From Hyaloraphidium curvatum (Eukaryota; Monoblepharomycota; Hyaloraphidiomycetes; Hyaloraphidiales; Hyaloraphidiaceae): a stretch of 64,000 nt of DNA. Below the pieces are notes generated by a model. That model made no database searches. It was not told where the DNA came from and saw nothing but the letters and a program-made list of their open reading frames with translations. Made by a program: the position numbers and the translations under genes. This document shows positions 11,740 to 21,729 of this stretch, piece after piece. The DNA is taken from the NCBI GenBank assembly GCA_025558095.1, contig JAIVFI010000046.1, forward strand, positions 120,332 to 184,331. Reading direction: 5' to 3'. Each line of letters opens with the position of its first letter. Position 1 is the stretch's first letter.

Positions 11740-13218
11740 ATGGCGGCCATCTCACCGCTGCTGCTGCTCCGGGCGGCTCATCGCGCTCCGAACTGCACCG
11801 CCCGCGGCGTTGTGGAGGCGTCTTACGCCCGGCGGGGTCTGAGCGCGGCCAGCGAGACCACAGATTGCGATGTGGTCGTCCTTGGCGCTGGCGTCGCCGG
11901 CCTCTCCGCGGCACAGAGGCTCCGGACGACGATCTGCGCCGAGAAGGGCGCGCCCCGCGTCGCCGTGCTCGAGGCGCGGACCCGCGTGCTGGGCAGGCTG
12001 CTGTCGGCCGACGCCCCGTCGCACGCCGGCGGCGGGAAGGCGGCGCCGCCCCGGATCGACCTCGGTGCCCAGTGGCTGCGGGTGGACAAGGCCCGTCGGT
12101 CTGCGGTGGAGGACTGGCTCGGGTTTGCCGGCGTGGCCTTTAAGGAGTGGAAGAGCAGCGAGCGGGCAGTGGCGGGGTTCCAACCCAACGCCGAGACCGC
12201 CCACGACGGCTCCAATGAGCCCGTGCAGAAGCTGCGGACGGCATTGGCAGATCACTCGGTGACCAACATCCTGTTTCCCGGGGGCATGGCCGAGGCGTTC
12301 GCGCCCCTGGCCGAAGGTGTCGACGTGCGGTTCGGGGAGCACGTTTCGCGGATCGAACTGGCCGACGGGCGCCGGAGAAAGGGGGCGCGGAGGCTGCGCG
12401 TGGTATCGGACACGGGGAGCGTCTTTGCGGCCGACTGGGCGGTATGCTCCCTGCCCCTGCCCGTGCTCCGCGACGTCGCGTTCCACCCCAGTCTGCCCGC
12501 CGCTGTGCAGGAGGCTCTCTCCCCCTCCCTCCGTCCTTCCCGCTACCTTGACAAGCTCGTCGTCACCCTCCCCGGCTCCTCAAAACTCCTCGACCGCCTC
12601 TTCCAGGGTGCCGAAAGTGTGCGCGTCGCCACCCCCTCCTCTGGTGCCTTCACCCTCGTCGACCTCCGCGTGTGGGACCCCGCCGCCGAGGGCGTCGTCG
12701 CCTTTGTCACTGGTGAGACCGCGCTCCGCCTGGCAGACACAGACGCCGGCGACGTCTCCGAGTTTGCCCTCGCCGTCCTCTCGTCAGCCTTTGCCGCCTC
12801 CGGGTTGGGCGCACTGCCGCACATCGTCAGGATGGGCTCGTTGCGGACGCGGTGGTCCCGCGACCCTTTCGCCCGGGGATCGTTCACCGCCTTTGCCGGC
12901 CCCCCCGCATCCTACACCCCCATTCCGGACCTGCGCTCCCCTGACGGGGAGGCGTACCTGTTCTTTGCGGGTGAGCATACACCCCCGGCTTCCTTGGACG
13001 GACCTGCCGCGGATGCGGTGGGTGCCGGGGGCGACGGGAGCAAGCTCGTGGGGACGCTGCAAGGCGCGTGGGCGAGCGGGACGAGGGCAGCGGACGAGAT
13101 CGCGAGGGAGTGGGTATTCCGGCCGGGGAAGGCGGACGACGACGACGATTCCGGCGAGCCCAAGGCCAGGCTCGTGCGGCCGCAGGACGATGACGATGAT
13201 GATGATGACGGTGCCTGA
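11740..13218 (+). CDS. Flavin-containing amine oxidase, single exon
   Basis: FAD-dependent amine/polyamine oxidase-like protein of about 490 residues with no introns. After a basic, Ser/Ala-rich N-terminus (possible mitochondrial presequence, residues 1-40) comes the dinucleotide-binding motif VVVLGAGVAGLSAAQRL (Gly 49, 51, 54). It then has a GRLLSAD segment in place of the usual GGR, and IDLGAQWL. Near the C-terminus, EAYLFFAGEHT and LQGAWASGTRAADEI form the second FAD-contacting block typical of monoamine and polyamine oxidases. The tail is a long acidic Asp run encoded by a GAC/GAT repeat. The upstream in-frame extension to 11542 lacks family features, so I start at ATG 11740. Substrate (a polyamine, a monoamine or a protein lysine) cannot be told. 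Confidence 0.88.
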   Translation: MAAISPLLLLRAAHRAPNCTARGVVEASYARRGLSAASETTDCDVVVLGAGVAGLSAAQRLRTTICAEKGAPRVAVLEARTRVLGRLLSADAPSHAGGGKAAPPRIDLGAQWLRVDKARRSAVEDWLGFAGVAFKEWKSSERAVAGFQPNAETAHDGSNEPVQKLRTALADHSVTNILFPGGMAEAFAPLAEGVDVRFGEHVSRIELADGRRRKGARRLRVVSDTGSVFAADWAVCSLPLPVLRDVAFHPSLPAAVQEALSPSLRPSRYLDKLVVTLPGSSKLLDRLFQGAESVRVATPSSGAFTLVDLRVWDPAAEGVVAFVTGETALRLADTDAGDVSEFALAVLSSAFAASGLGALPHIVRMGSLRTRWSRDPFARGSFTAFAGPPASYTPIPDLRSPDGEAYLFFAGEHTPPASLDGPAADAVGAGGDGSKLVGTLQGAWASGTRAADEIAREWVFRPGKADDDDDSGEPKARLVRPQDDDDDDDDGA

Positions 13219-13427
13219 GGCGGTCACTGTGGCGATCAATCGAAGTCGTGCATTTGCGGCCGAAATTGGATGGATCGGCTGGATGCTATAGCACTATGCG
13301 AGGTGGCTGAAAATGGCGCACGGTGCGGCGCCGGCGCGCTCGGCGAACGTTTGCCGCCCACTGCCCCCCAAGCCGATTCCGCGCCAGGCCCCGAATCCCC
13401 GTTCGGAACGCGTGAACCATTCACAAT

Positions 13428-14671
13428 ATGGCCTCGCAAGTTACGCGGCGTCTTGTGAACGCTTCGACGGGGAAAGGGCGCGTCTGCTTCATGTGGGGTT
13501 CGCCGCCGTTGCCGCGGGAGACAGGCCCTCACCTCCCCATTCAGCAACGGCGGCGCGTCCGGGATCGGCGCGTCGACTGCTCTGCAGTTTGCTCGCAACG
13601 GAGCCAGTGCGATCGTGCTCACGGACCTGGCGAAGCAGAAGGACTTGGGTCATTCCGTGATTGAGGAGCTGAAGAAGGAGGTCGGGAGCTCCTTGAAGAC
13701 CCTCTTCCTGCCTCAGGACGTGACGAAAGAGGCCGAATGGATCAAAGTGATGGAGGAGTGCGTCTTTTCCCTTCGGATACAGCACTGGGCATGCTGACTC
13801 TCTGTAGGACCCACAAGGCGGTCGGACCTCTGGACGTCCTCGTCAACTCGGCCGGTATTGGCCGGCACGACTTTGTTTTGGAGGATCTGGAGCTCAGCCG
13901 CTGGCAAGAGATGCTGGACATCAACCTGTTCCGTATCCCTCTCACTCATTCACAACCCTAAGACTGATGGCCCGACCACAGGACCGGAACCTTCCTCGGC
14001 GTCAAGTACGGCATCCGCTCGATGAAGGAGAACAAGGCCAAGGAATCAAAGTCCATCATCAACCTGTCGTCGATCGAGGGCATCGTCGCAGAACCTTTCA
14101 CGCACAGCTGTGAGAGCGCGCCTCCTTCCAGGCTCCTTCTGGCTCTGACGAACGCGCCTCGTCATTTCAGACAGCGCGTCCAAGGGCGGAGTTCGGCTGC
14201 TGACCAAGAGCGCCGCCCTCTGTAGGTCCCCCCAATGCTCCCATCCGGGCGGGTGGAGCTTCGCTGACCATCAGTGCCACAGACTGTGCCCAAGCCAAAT
14301 ACGGCATACGTGTGAACTCGATTCACGCACGTTGAGCTTTCCCCCCCGCGAACGTCGCTCGGGGATCGTCCGCTGACTCCTGCTCGCCGCAGCCCGGCTA
14401 CATCGCGACCGCCATGGTTTCAGGCGCCCTCAAGGCCGCCTTCCCCAATCCCGCCGAAGCCAAGGCCGTCGAAGACGCCCTGATCGCGCGGCACCCGATC
14501 GGCCGGCTCGGCGTGGCAAGGGAGATCGCCGACGGCGCGGTGTTCCTGGCTTCGGAGGAGAGCTCCTTCGTAAGTGCTACATCCGGCCGGATTGGACGCC
14601 ATCTGACTTGATGCGATCCGCAGATGACCGGCAGCGAGCTCGTCATCGACGGCGGCTACACCGCACAATAG
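13428..14671 (+). CDS. Short-chain dehydrogenase/reductase (SDR), copy 2
   Basis: Paralogue of the SDR at the left edge, complete here. Eight exons join in frame: 13428-13492, 13545-13757, 13808-13927, 13982-14109, 14171-14221, 14283-14326, 14393-14569 and 14624-14671. They give MASQVTRRLVNASTGKGR, the cofactor motif (here INGGASGIG, Asn where Thr is usual), LDVLVNSAGI, the catalytic YSASKGG (Tyr split by an intron), IHPGYIAT and the end SELVIDGGYTAQ. The intron at 14327-14392 would start with GC (cac|gcacgt) and is absent from copy 1; copy 1 has an intron near its last codons that this copy lacks. A cytosolic NAD(P)-dependent oxidoreductase of unknown substrate. Confidence 0.9.
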
Positions 14672-14813
14672 TGGACGGCAAAACAGGCAGTAAAATCGTT
14701 GTCTTGTTCAGCAGAACAAAGCAATGTCACAGGATCAATCGAAAAGCTATCGGTACAGAGCCTCAGTGAATGGATATCGTCAAACAAGTCCCAGATCCCT
14801 TGCGCGAGCCCTT

Positions 14814-17127
14814 TCAGATCTTGACAGACCACTCGCAACGTCCCTCTGCGGTAGCGGGGTCAAGCCAGGGAAGCTGGACAATCGGAACGACCCACCTTCA
14901 AGCCCGGCCGCGATGTCGTCCAGCACCACCCTCCTCCTGGTTTCGCAGTACTTCTTCAGGTCCTGCACCTCCATGCGCTTCTTCTCCGCCTCGCCCTGGG
15001 AGATCTGAAGCCACTCGGTGCGCTCCAGGAGCCCGGAAAGCCTGGCGAGCGGGAACCGAAATCAGAAACGCCAAGCAACCACCGCACAGCGTCCCACCTC
15101 TCGACCGCCTGCTCCAAATCCGCCTGAATCCCCTCGAACAGCTCCAGCGTCGTCAGCTGGCCCTTGCTCTCCCTCGCCAGGTAGTACGCGTGCACGTAGG
15201 TGTTCTGCAGCGTCCTACGGCACGCGAGCGCCGTCACCGCGGCCGTGGACAGGAACTGCGCCGAGATCCACGAGAAGTGCGCGCCCGTGGGCGTGGTCGC
15301 CTCGGGGTCGGCCGGGGGAGGCGGAGGGGCCGCGTCGTCCTCGGCGTCCTCGTCCCGCACCACCACGCCCTGCATCTCGAGCATCTTGACCTCCACGCGC
15401 TTCATGAACTCGTCGCCGAGCTTGGCCGACTGGCGGTGGTTCTCGAAGCGGTCGAAGTAGTGCATGTATCTGAGAACGGGTTACGAGGGGTCAGATCCCT
15501 CCTTGGTAGAAAATAGGCGGCAGCTCACCGCTTGAGCTCCTTCCTGGCGTCCGAGATGGCGGATGCGCTCTTGGCGTCGACGTACGCGTTGCATCTGTGC
15601 TGGTAGCCTGGTAAAGAACGGTACAGGTCAGCGACAAAGCAAATGGGCAGATCCGGTGAAGCTCACCTCCGATCTTGTTCCAATCCCCGTGGCAGGACCA
15701 GCACCAATGGAACCCGCACTTGCTGCACGTCATGTGGTTGCACCCGCCGTTTTTCTGCCCCACACGAGCACCGCATCAGCGCGCCGGCCCGCCGAACACG
15801 GCCGTCGCACCCACCTCGATCGGGCTCGAGCACTTGATGCACTCCTTGGTGTTGACGATGAGCCAGTTCCCAGTCGCCGTCTCCTCGGCCTTCTTCTTGG
15901 TCCACAGCTTCCACAGCGCGCAGATGGCCGGCGAGTGCCCGCCCTCCTCGCCGCAGCCGAAGCAGAGCTCGGTGCCGCAGGCGCAGGCGGCGGTCGGGGG
16001 GACCACGAGGCGGATGAGGTGCGCGGGGGGGAGGGTGGCGACGGAGAGGATGTTGCCGCATTGGGGCGAGGGGCAGTATCGGAGGTGCGGGTTGGAGAAG
16101 ATGAAGGAGTCGAAGACGAGCGATTGGTACCTGCATCGGCAGAAGGGGGACAGAAAGGGTCAGAAGAGTGGCCTTTGATCTCGACCGGCCACAATGGGAC
16201 CCACCGCTCCCACACGTCGTCGTCCACCAGCGCCCTGACCACGTCCGCGTCCACGGCAACCTTGCACCCGACCTCCATGCACCTCAGCTTGCCGAGCTGC
16301 CCGTCCTCGGTCACGATCGACTTCACGAAGCTGCGGTAGCAGTCGACGCAGAACCGGTGCCCGCAGGCCAGGCGCACCGAGGGCTCGTTAGGACCCGAGG
16401 CGGCGTAGCAGACGTGGCACTCGAACAACGCGGGCGAGGGCGTGATGCAGGCGGGGGTGGCGGCCGAAGTGGGAGGAGTCGCAGGGGCGCCGTGCACGTG
16501 CACCGGCTCGGCGGGGGAGTTGGTTTCGGGGGTCGTTTCTTCCGTGGCTTCCGTGCCGATGTCCTCCAGATCACGTTCGTCCTCCGGTTCCGGCGCGGCG
16601 GCCTTGCCCCGGCGCGAAGACTTCCGCGTGGCCTTCTTCTTGGGCGCGGCCTTTTTCGCGGGGCGCTTCCGCTTCGTTGCAGGCGTGCTGGAGGATTCGT
16701 CGACGTCGGTGGCCACGGCGACGGGTGCGGCGTTCGCACCACCACCCACGTCCCCCCCGGCGACCGGCTCCTCTTCGACCGGCGGACCTTCCGGTAGCAG
16801 CCCCGCGGCGCGCAGCAGCTTCTCGTCGTCTGCGAGGAAGTCGTCGACCAGCTTCTCCTTGTCCCACGAGTGCGCGGCCAGCAGCGCCTGTGCGTGCGCG
16901 GTTGGGAGGCCGAGCAGCCCGGCGGTCTCGGCGACGGCGTCCGCCTGCGCTCTCAGCAGCTCCGCGCGCGACCGCACGACGCATTCGAGCAGCTCGCCGG
17001 CCGCGGGCGCGCTGTCCGCCGGCTGCGCGTGCACCGCGCCGAACACGCCAAAGTCGCCGTCCGACGCGCCGCCGTCCGAGAACGCGTCCGACCCGTCGGC
17101 CCACCCGCCATCGCCGTCGGAGGACAT
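14814..17127 (-). CDS. RBR (RING-IBR-RING) E3 ubiquitin ligase, Ariadne type
   Basis: Transfers ubiquitin from an E2 to its own RING2 cysteine and then to substrate. Domains in order: acidic N-terminus; UBA-like helices around residues 70-100 (LLGLPTAHAQALLAAHSW, DKEKLVDDFL); a Lys-rich, probably nuclear-targeting stretch (150-175); RING1 from Cys237 (CHVCYA...CGHRFCVDC); the IBR (RYCPSPQCGN, ACGTELCFGCGEEGGHSP); RING2 with the catalytic-type cysteine in KNGGCNHMTCSKCGFHWCWSC; and a helical Ariadne domain (YMHYFDRFENHRQSAKL, YYLARESKGQL). Introns have GTGGGT-like donors; the one after VWE splits an Arg codon and the one after SSPIE is phase 0. After a last intron near 14875, the protein ends EGRCEWSVKI. 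All zinc ligands seem present. A long acidic/Lys linker is inserted between the UBA-like part and RING1. Confidence 0.92.
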
Positions 17128-17449
17128 CGCGGAGGCAGCGGGCGCCGGCTGGCGCGGCACGGGAGGGGGATATGGGGGAGTTCGACCAGGCTCTGAGAGG
17201 GACGCACGAACCGGCCGATGCGGTAAGGCGCATACCCAGATCACCTCGTGCTTGCACATCAGGCTGTCGAGGGCATCATCCGCGATACCGAAACAGTCGG
17301 AGGAGGTGGGAAGGGCCTGATTTTTGTTGTTAATGGCACCTTGTCGCTCGCTCGCTCAAGCAACCCGTGCTGGCTGTTGCAACCCCTGCCTCGCATTCCA
17401 ATGCAGCTACAAAGCGAAGCAATCCAAAAACTAATGTTTCACCGGCTCA
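17128..17449. other. Intergenic, upstream of the RBR gene and downstream of P450 2
   Basis: About 320 bp. Nothing recognisable apart from possible promoter sequence for the RBR gene (minus strand); one short plus-strand ORF here has no family features. Confidence 0.4.
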
Positions 17450-19106
17450 TCACCGGCTTTTCATCTTGTACTCGATGATCGCAGGCTCCGCCGGCCTCAT
17501 CACGCCCATGATCTGCTGCTCGTTCCCAGAGACGGGCTTCACCAGCTCGAACTTTTCGAACCTCTCGACCATGTTGACGATCTGCATCTTGATCACCTGT
17601 GTGGCCACCTTCTCCCCAATGCAGGCGTGGCGCCCCGCGCCAAAGACGAACAGTTTGCCCTGCCGCGCGAGCGACCTGTCGATCCCCCCTCCCGAAGCCA
17701 GATGCCTCTCCGGCCTGTACGCCCCGTCCGAGAAGAGGTGCTCGAGGCCGTGTAAATGGGAGGTCTTGAGAAGTAGGATCGAGCCCTTGGGCAGGTGCCG
17801 CCCGCCGAGCACCGCGTCGGACATGGCGCGGCGCACGCGGAGGCGTTGACCTTGACGCGCAGGTTCTCGCGGAGGCAGGCCTCGATGAAGACGAGCGAGT
17901 CGAGCAAGGAAGCGTTCATGGTCCCTTTGGCAGCGAGATCCGGATGCGCGAGGCGGGCTTCGGCGATCTCGGCCTTGGCTCGCGCCATGTGCTCCGGGTG
18001 GGACACGAGGTTGATCATCGTCCTTCACGCTGCCATCAGCACACAGCAAAGAGACTGCACTGTTTGTGGTTACTTACCAGCAAGCCGTCGCAAACGTATT
18101 GGAGTTGGCTGCAATGATGAGAGAGACAACCATGAAGGTCTGGTCGAGGCGGTCATCCGAAGCCACTCTCCAACAGCCGCAGGTGTGTCTCACCAGGTAC
18201 TCCGTATCCAGCACCGCTTTGTCGTCGTCCGCAACCAGCTCGTCCATGAGGTAGCGGAAAAAATCCCTCTCCCCGTCCTTCCCTGTTTGCGCTCGCGCCA
18301 TCCGCTTCTTCGCGACCTCGCTGACCATCGCAACCAGCCGCTCGTGTGCGGCCATGACGTTGCGCCCCTCCGCCGTCCAATGGAACAACCAGCGAGGGAG
18401 GAGGGGGATCCAGGGGCCACGCATGAGGCCTTCCTGCGGATCGACGATGCGGACGTCCTCGCTGAAGCGACGGAGGGCATCCGCGTCCAGGTCATCTTGT
18501 CCCATGATTGCCTGTATGGTATTTGTTTTCGTCAGCTCGTTGGCGACTGGTGCCCCCTCCGGCCAAACCACCTTTGCCAGAAGCTCCGTGGTTAGATGGT
18601 ACAAAGTCTCAAAGACGTCGAATTCCCCGCTCTCCGGCCACGAATCCATGTGCTTGTTGAGCTCCTCGAAGACCACGGCGATGAACCTGCCGTGCTTGTC
18701 CGGCGACACGGCGCGCGCCATCTGCACACATCCTCCTCGACTGCTCGTCCCCCGCCATCTCGCGATGGTTGAAGTTTCCGATGAGCAGCCGGATGCCCTC
18801 GAACATGCTGAGCTGCTTGCAGTTGATCAGCTCGGGTGTCGCCGCGTCGCCGACGGCGAAGTGCAGCCGCGGCAGGAGCGGGATCCGCGGCAGCGCGACG
18901 ATGCCCGCGGCGGCGATTTCCGGGTCCGCGCGCAGCTCGTCGAGCACGGCGTCGAAGTCGCCAGCGTGCTTTCGGAGGAGCCCGACGAGGCGGAACCGCC
19001 CGACGCGGGGGGCCGGCTTGGTCCCGGGCGGCGGCGGGGCCTCGCGTCCGAACACGAGCAGGGCGGCGATGCCGAGGACCAGGAGCGCCGTCGCATACTG
19101 GATCAT
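17450..19106 (-). pseudogene. Cytochrome P450, CYP7/CYP8-like, with two frame shifts
   Basis: Starts at ATG 19106 with the membrane anchor MIQYATALLVLGIAALLVFG. Later: an I-helix of the (A/G)xxNT type, IIAANSNTFATACW, characteristic of CYP7/CYP8-like P450s that lack the usual acid-Thr pair; the K-helix CLRENLR; and the haem loop FGAGRHACIG. The end is EYKMKSR. Introns around the I-helix are clean (donor gtgaga after EYL; donor gtaagt inside the Trp codon, giving CWTMINLVSHPEHM). Two other joints need indels: near 18740 (SRRM to VQMARAVSPDKHGRF) and near 17845 (NAS to RRAMSDAVLGG). In both places the reading frame changes inside a conserved block without a usable splice site. Probably a recently broken gene or one with consensus errors; motifs are otherwise intact. 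Substrate unknown (sterol-like substrates are typical of this class in animals). Confidence 0.65.
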
Positions 19107-19716
19107 CTTCGAGTTGAGTGACTTCACGGGCGAAAGTCGACGTCCAGATAGCAACTCGTGGCGCGGGTCCAGGAGGCCGAGATCAGGGTCCGAGAATGTT
19201 CCTGGAACGAGTCACATCTTCCTTTCCGTCGGTCATTGCGAGCCTCGAAATCGTGCTTGCCATATCTTCATTTCTCGTATCTCCCTCTCGCAAACCGTTT
19301 CCATGGCAAGAAAGGCACAAGGTTTCGCATTGGTTTGACTTGGGGCGACAGTTCCTTCGCCTCCGGACACCGACCGCATCGACGCAGAGTTCGCAAAAAT
19401 GCCCGTCGGTGAGACTGACTTGAAGTGACCTAATGTAGCATTAGTGAGGAACGTTGCTTTGCAGCGCGATTTGGGGGCGAGTGCTCGGGCGGCCGCGCCA
19501 GGCGGGAACCGCGGTCGCCCTTTTGCGGCCGCTTCAACCCACTTGAATCCCGGTTCCTGCGCCCGAACACCTGGCAAACGGAGACGCGTGCTATCGCGCC
19601 GCATCGGACCCGCATCGGCAGCCGCGTGTCTCTGAGGGGCCGGAGGATCGCGAGGCGCGGACCGACCGCCGTGGAGCTGCGGGCGCCGCGAGCGACGCCC
19701 CCCTATACCCTGGCCC
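19107..19716. other. Intergenic region between divergent P450 and ankyrin genes
   Basis: About 610 bp between two divergent starts. Short ORFs on both strands show no recognisable features. An A/T-richer stretch at 19230-19330 and 19420-19450 may belong to promoters. Nothing else seen. Confidence 0.4.
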
Positions 19717-21501
19717 ATGGACATTGCCGATTTGCTGCAGAGCCCTTCCCGCCTCGATGACGCGGACCAGGCGCTGCTGAAGCGCATGCTCGCGGACCCG
19801 GACATCGACCCCGACGAGGAGGACGAGCAGGGCGACACCCCGCTCGGACTCGCCTGCTACTTGGACCAGGTCGAGGCCGTCCGCCTTCTGCTGCAGAGCG
19901 GACGCGTCGACGTGAACCATGCCGGCGCCGGCGGGCACACGCCTCTGATGCAGGCGTGCTGGGCCGGGTGCTGGAGCGCCGTCGACGAGCTCCTCGACCG
20001 GGGGGCGGACGCCTGCGCGAGGAACGCCTACGGCCGCACGGCATTCTTCTACGCCGTCGCGGGAAACCAAATGGAGGTGCTCGACCGGCTGTTTGAGCAC
20101 GCCCGGAGCGGGACTCGGATCGAGTATACCCTGCCGGCACCGTCGGCGGAGTTGGACGGCAACGTGTCGTTCGTCGTCTTCCCATCGGAAGAGACGAAGC
20201 GATTGGTAAGCGAGCGTCTGCGCGAGCTCGGCGTCGATGTCGATAGCCTCGACTGGCTGAAGGAAACTCCGCCGCTCGACGGAGATGCGGAGGAGCTGCG
20301 GGCGGCGTGCCGGCAAGGAGATCTACAGCGCCTCGAAGAGCTTCTGGATGGCGAGATGCGGACCGACATCTCGGCGGGCGATGCCAACGGCGTGACGCCC
20401 TTGATGGAGGCCTGCGCTTACGGCCACGCCGAGGTCGCTATCGAGCTGCTCAATGCTGGCGCCGAACCGAATGCGGTGGACGCCTGGGGACGCACCGCGC
20501 TCTACTACGCGTGCGCCGAAGGACACGCTCGCGTCGTCACCAAGCTGGGCGGCGCCCGCTACTGCGGCGAGCTCTACCTGGTGGACTTTGAGCTGGCCGA
20601 TTGCGAGGGACGGAGCCCCAGGGAAGCCAACGTCGAGTGGCTCTACTGCGCCACGGAGGCCGTCGTTAGGGCCTACGACGGCGTCATCAACCGTCGAGCC
20701 GCGGAGATCAGGGCGGGCTCCTCTGTGCTCAAGATTGCCACGGGGAAGCTGGACCGAACCCAGCGGATCTGGATGCCCGCCAGAAAGAGGAAGCGGGACG
20801 ACGAAGACGGCTGGGAGTCTTTTCCCGAGGACGGCTCGGGGCACGACAGCGACGGGTGCAACGACGGGGATGCCGACTCGAGTCCTGAGCTGAAGCGCAA
20901 GAGGAAGAAGAACCAGGGCACGGCCAAGCGGCGAGGGAAGCGCGCGGCCTCGGAGAACAAGCTAACGCAAACCACGGACTCGGATCCGCAGGCGCTTGTC
21001 GTCGACAGCGGCCTCGCGATCACACCTCTGCCGTCGCTAAAAGCGGCGAAGTCGGCGCGATCGGGAGAGCATGCGGACGGCCGCGATTGGATGCTGCCGG
21101 AGATGGACCGGCTGCGGGCGAGCGAGCTGCACCTGATGTCCGCGGTGCATACCCTGGAGGTCGAGTTGCGGGAGGCGAGGAGGAACCTGGCTGCCGAGCA
21201 GGCTGCCGCCGCGAAGCTGCGCAAGGACTTGGAAAGATCGGCGTCGGATCTTTCGGTTTCGAAGACGGAATCCGCAACCGAGCGGGAGACGGCAGCCAAG
21301 CTCCGGGAGGCGGTTTTGAAGGGGGAAAAGGAGCTGTCGGCGGAGCAGGCCTCCTCGGCCAAGCTGCGCAACCAGCTGCGGACATCCGAGGCTGAGAAAG
21401 CCGAGCTGCGGGCTTGGTTTGCGGAGGGACGGGAGCGGACGGCAGCTCTGGCGGCACTCTTCGATCGGCCGCCGCCTGCGCGGACAGCCGAGGCGGACTA
21501 G
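19717..21501 (+). CDS. Ankyrin-repeat protein with basic region and C-terminal coiled coil
   Basis: Single-exon protein of 594 residues. Ankyrin repeats form two groups: about residues 35-125 (GDTPLGLACYLDQVEAVRLLL; GGHTPLMQACWAGC) and about 200-275 (LRAACRQGDLQRLEELL; GVTPLMEACAYGHAEVAIELL; WGRTALYYACAEGHARVV). The middle is charged, with bipartite nuclear-localisation-like clusters (PARKRKRDDED; ELKRKRKKNQ). The last 170 residues are a heptad-rich coiled coil (MDRLRASELHLMSAVHTLEV and on) with Ala/Glu/Lys repeats. Likely a nuclear scaffold or adaptor, probably oligomeric. No catalytic domain is visible and no orthologue is recognised. Confidence 0.88.
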   Translation: MDIADLLQSPSRLDDADQALLKRMLADPDIDPDEEDEQGDTPLGLACYLDQVEAVRLLLQSGRVDVNHAGAGGHTPLMQACWAGCWSAVDELLDRGADACARNAYGRTAFFYAVAGNQMEVLDRLFEHARSGTRIEYTLPAPSAELDGNVSFVVFPSEETKRLVSERLRELGVDVDSLDWLKETPPLDGDAEELRAACRQGDLQRLEELLDGEMRTDISAGDANGVTPLMEACAYGHAEVAIELLNAGAEPNAVDAWGRTALYYACAEGHARVVTKLGGARYCGELYLVDFELADCEGRSPREANVEWLYCATEAVVRAYDGVINRRAAEIRAGSSVLKIATGKLDRTQRIWMPARKRKRDDEDGWESFPEDGSGHDSDGCNDGDADSSPELKRKRKKNQGTAKRRGKRAASENKLTQTTDSDPQALVVDSGLAITPLPSLKAAKSARSGEHADGRDWMLPEMDRLRASELHLMSAVHTLEVELREARRNLAAEQAAAAKLRKDLERSASDLSVSKTESATERETAAKLREAVLKGEKELSAEQASSAKLRNQLRTSEAEKAELRAWFAEGRERTAALAALFDRPPPARTAEAD

Positions 21502-21681
21502 TCTTGACCTGATTTTGTTGCTCATCTTTGATCGCTCTGCTTGCCCTCGGAAATGCGATCCGGAGGAATCTAGATTTGGCGATCCCCTGCTGCGGACGGC
21601 TTTTCGGGCGGGGTCGCTTCGCCCTCGATGGAAGGCTCGCAGCCCTTGGCTAAGCCACTCGGAAGAAGCTCCCCCACGACC

Positions 21682-21689
21682 TATTTAAA
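21682..21689 (+). promoter_or_regulatory. TATA-like box of the WSC-like gene
   Basis: TATTTAAA lies about 40 bp upstream of ATG 21730 in otherwise GC-rich sequence. Position and composition fit a core promoter with a short 5' UTR. Confidence 0.5.
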
Positions 21690-21729
21690 GAGCGGCCGCC
21701 GGGCCGGCCACCTCGCCAGAACCGCAACC

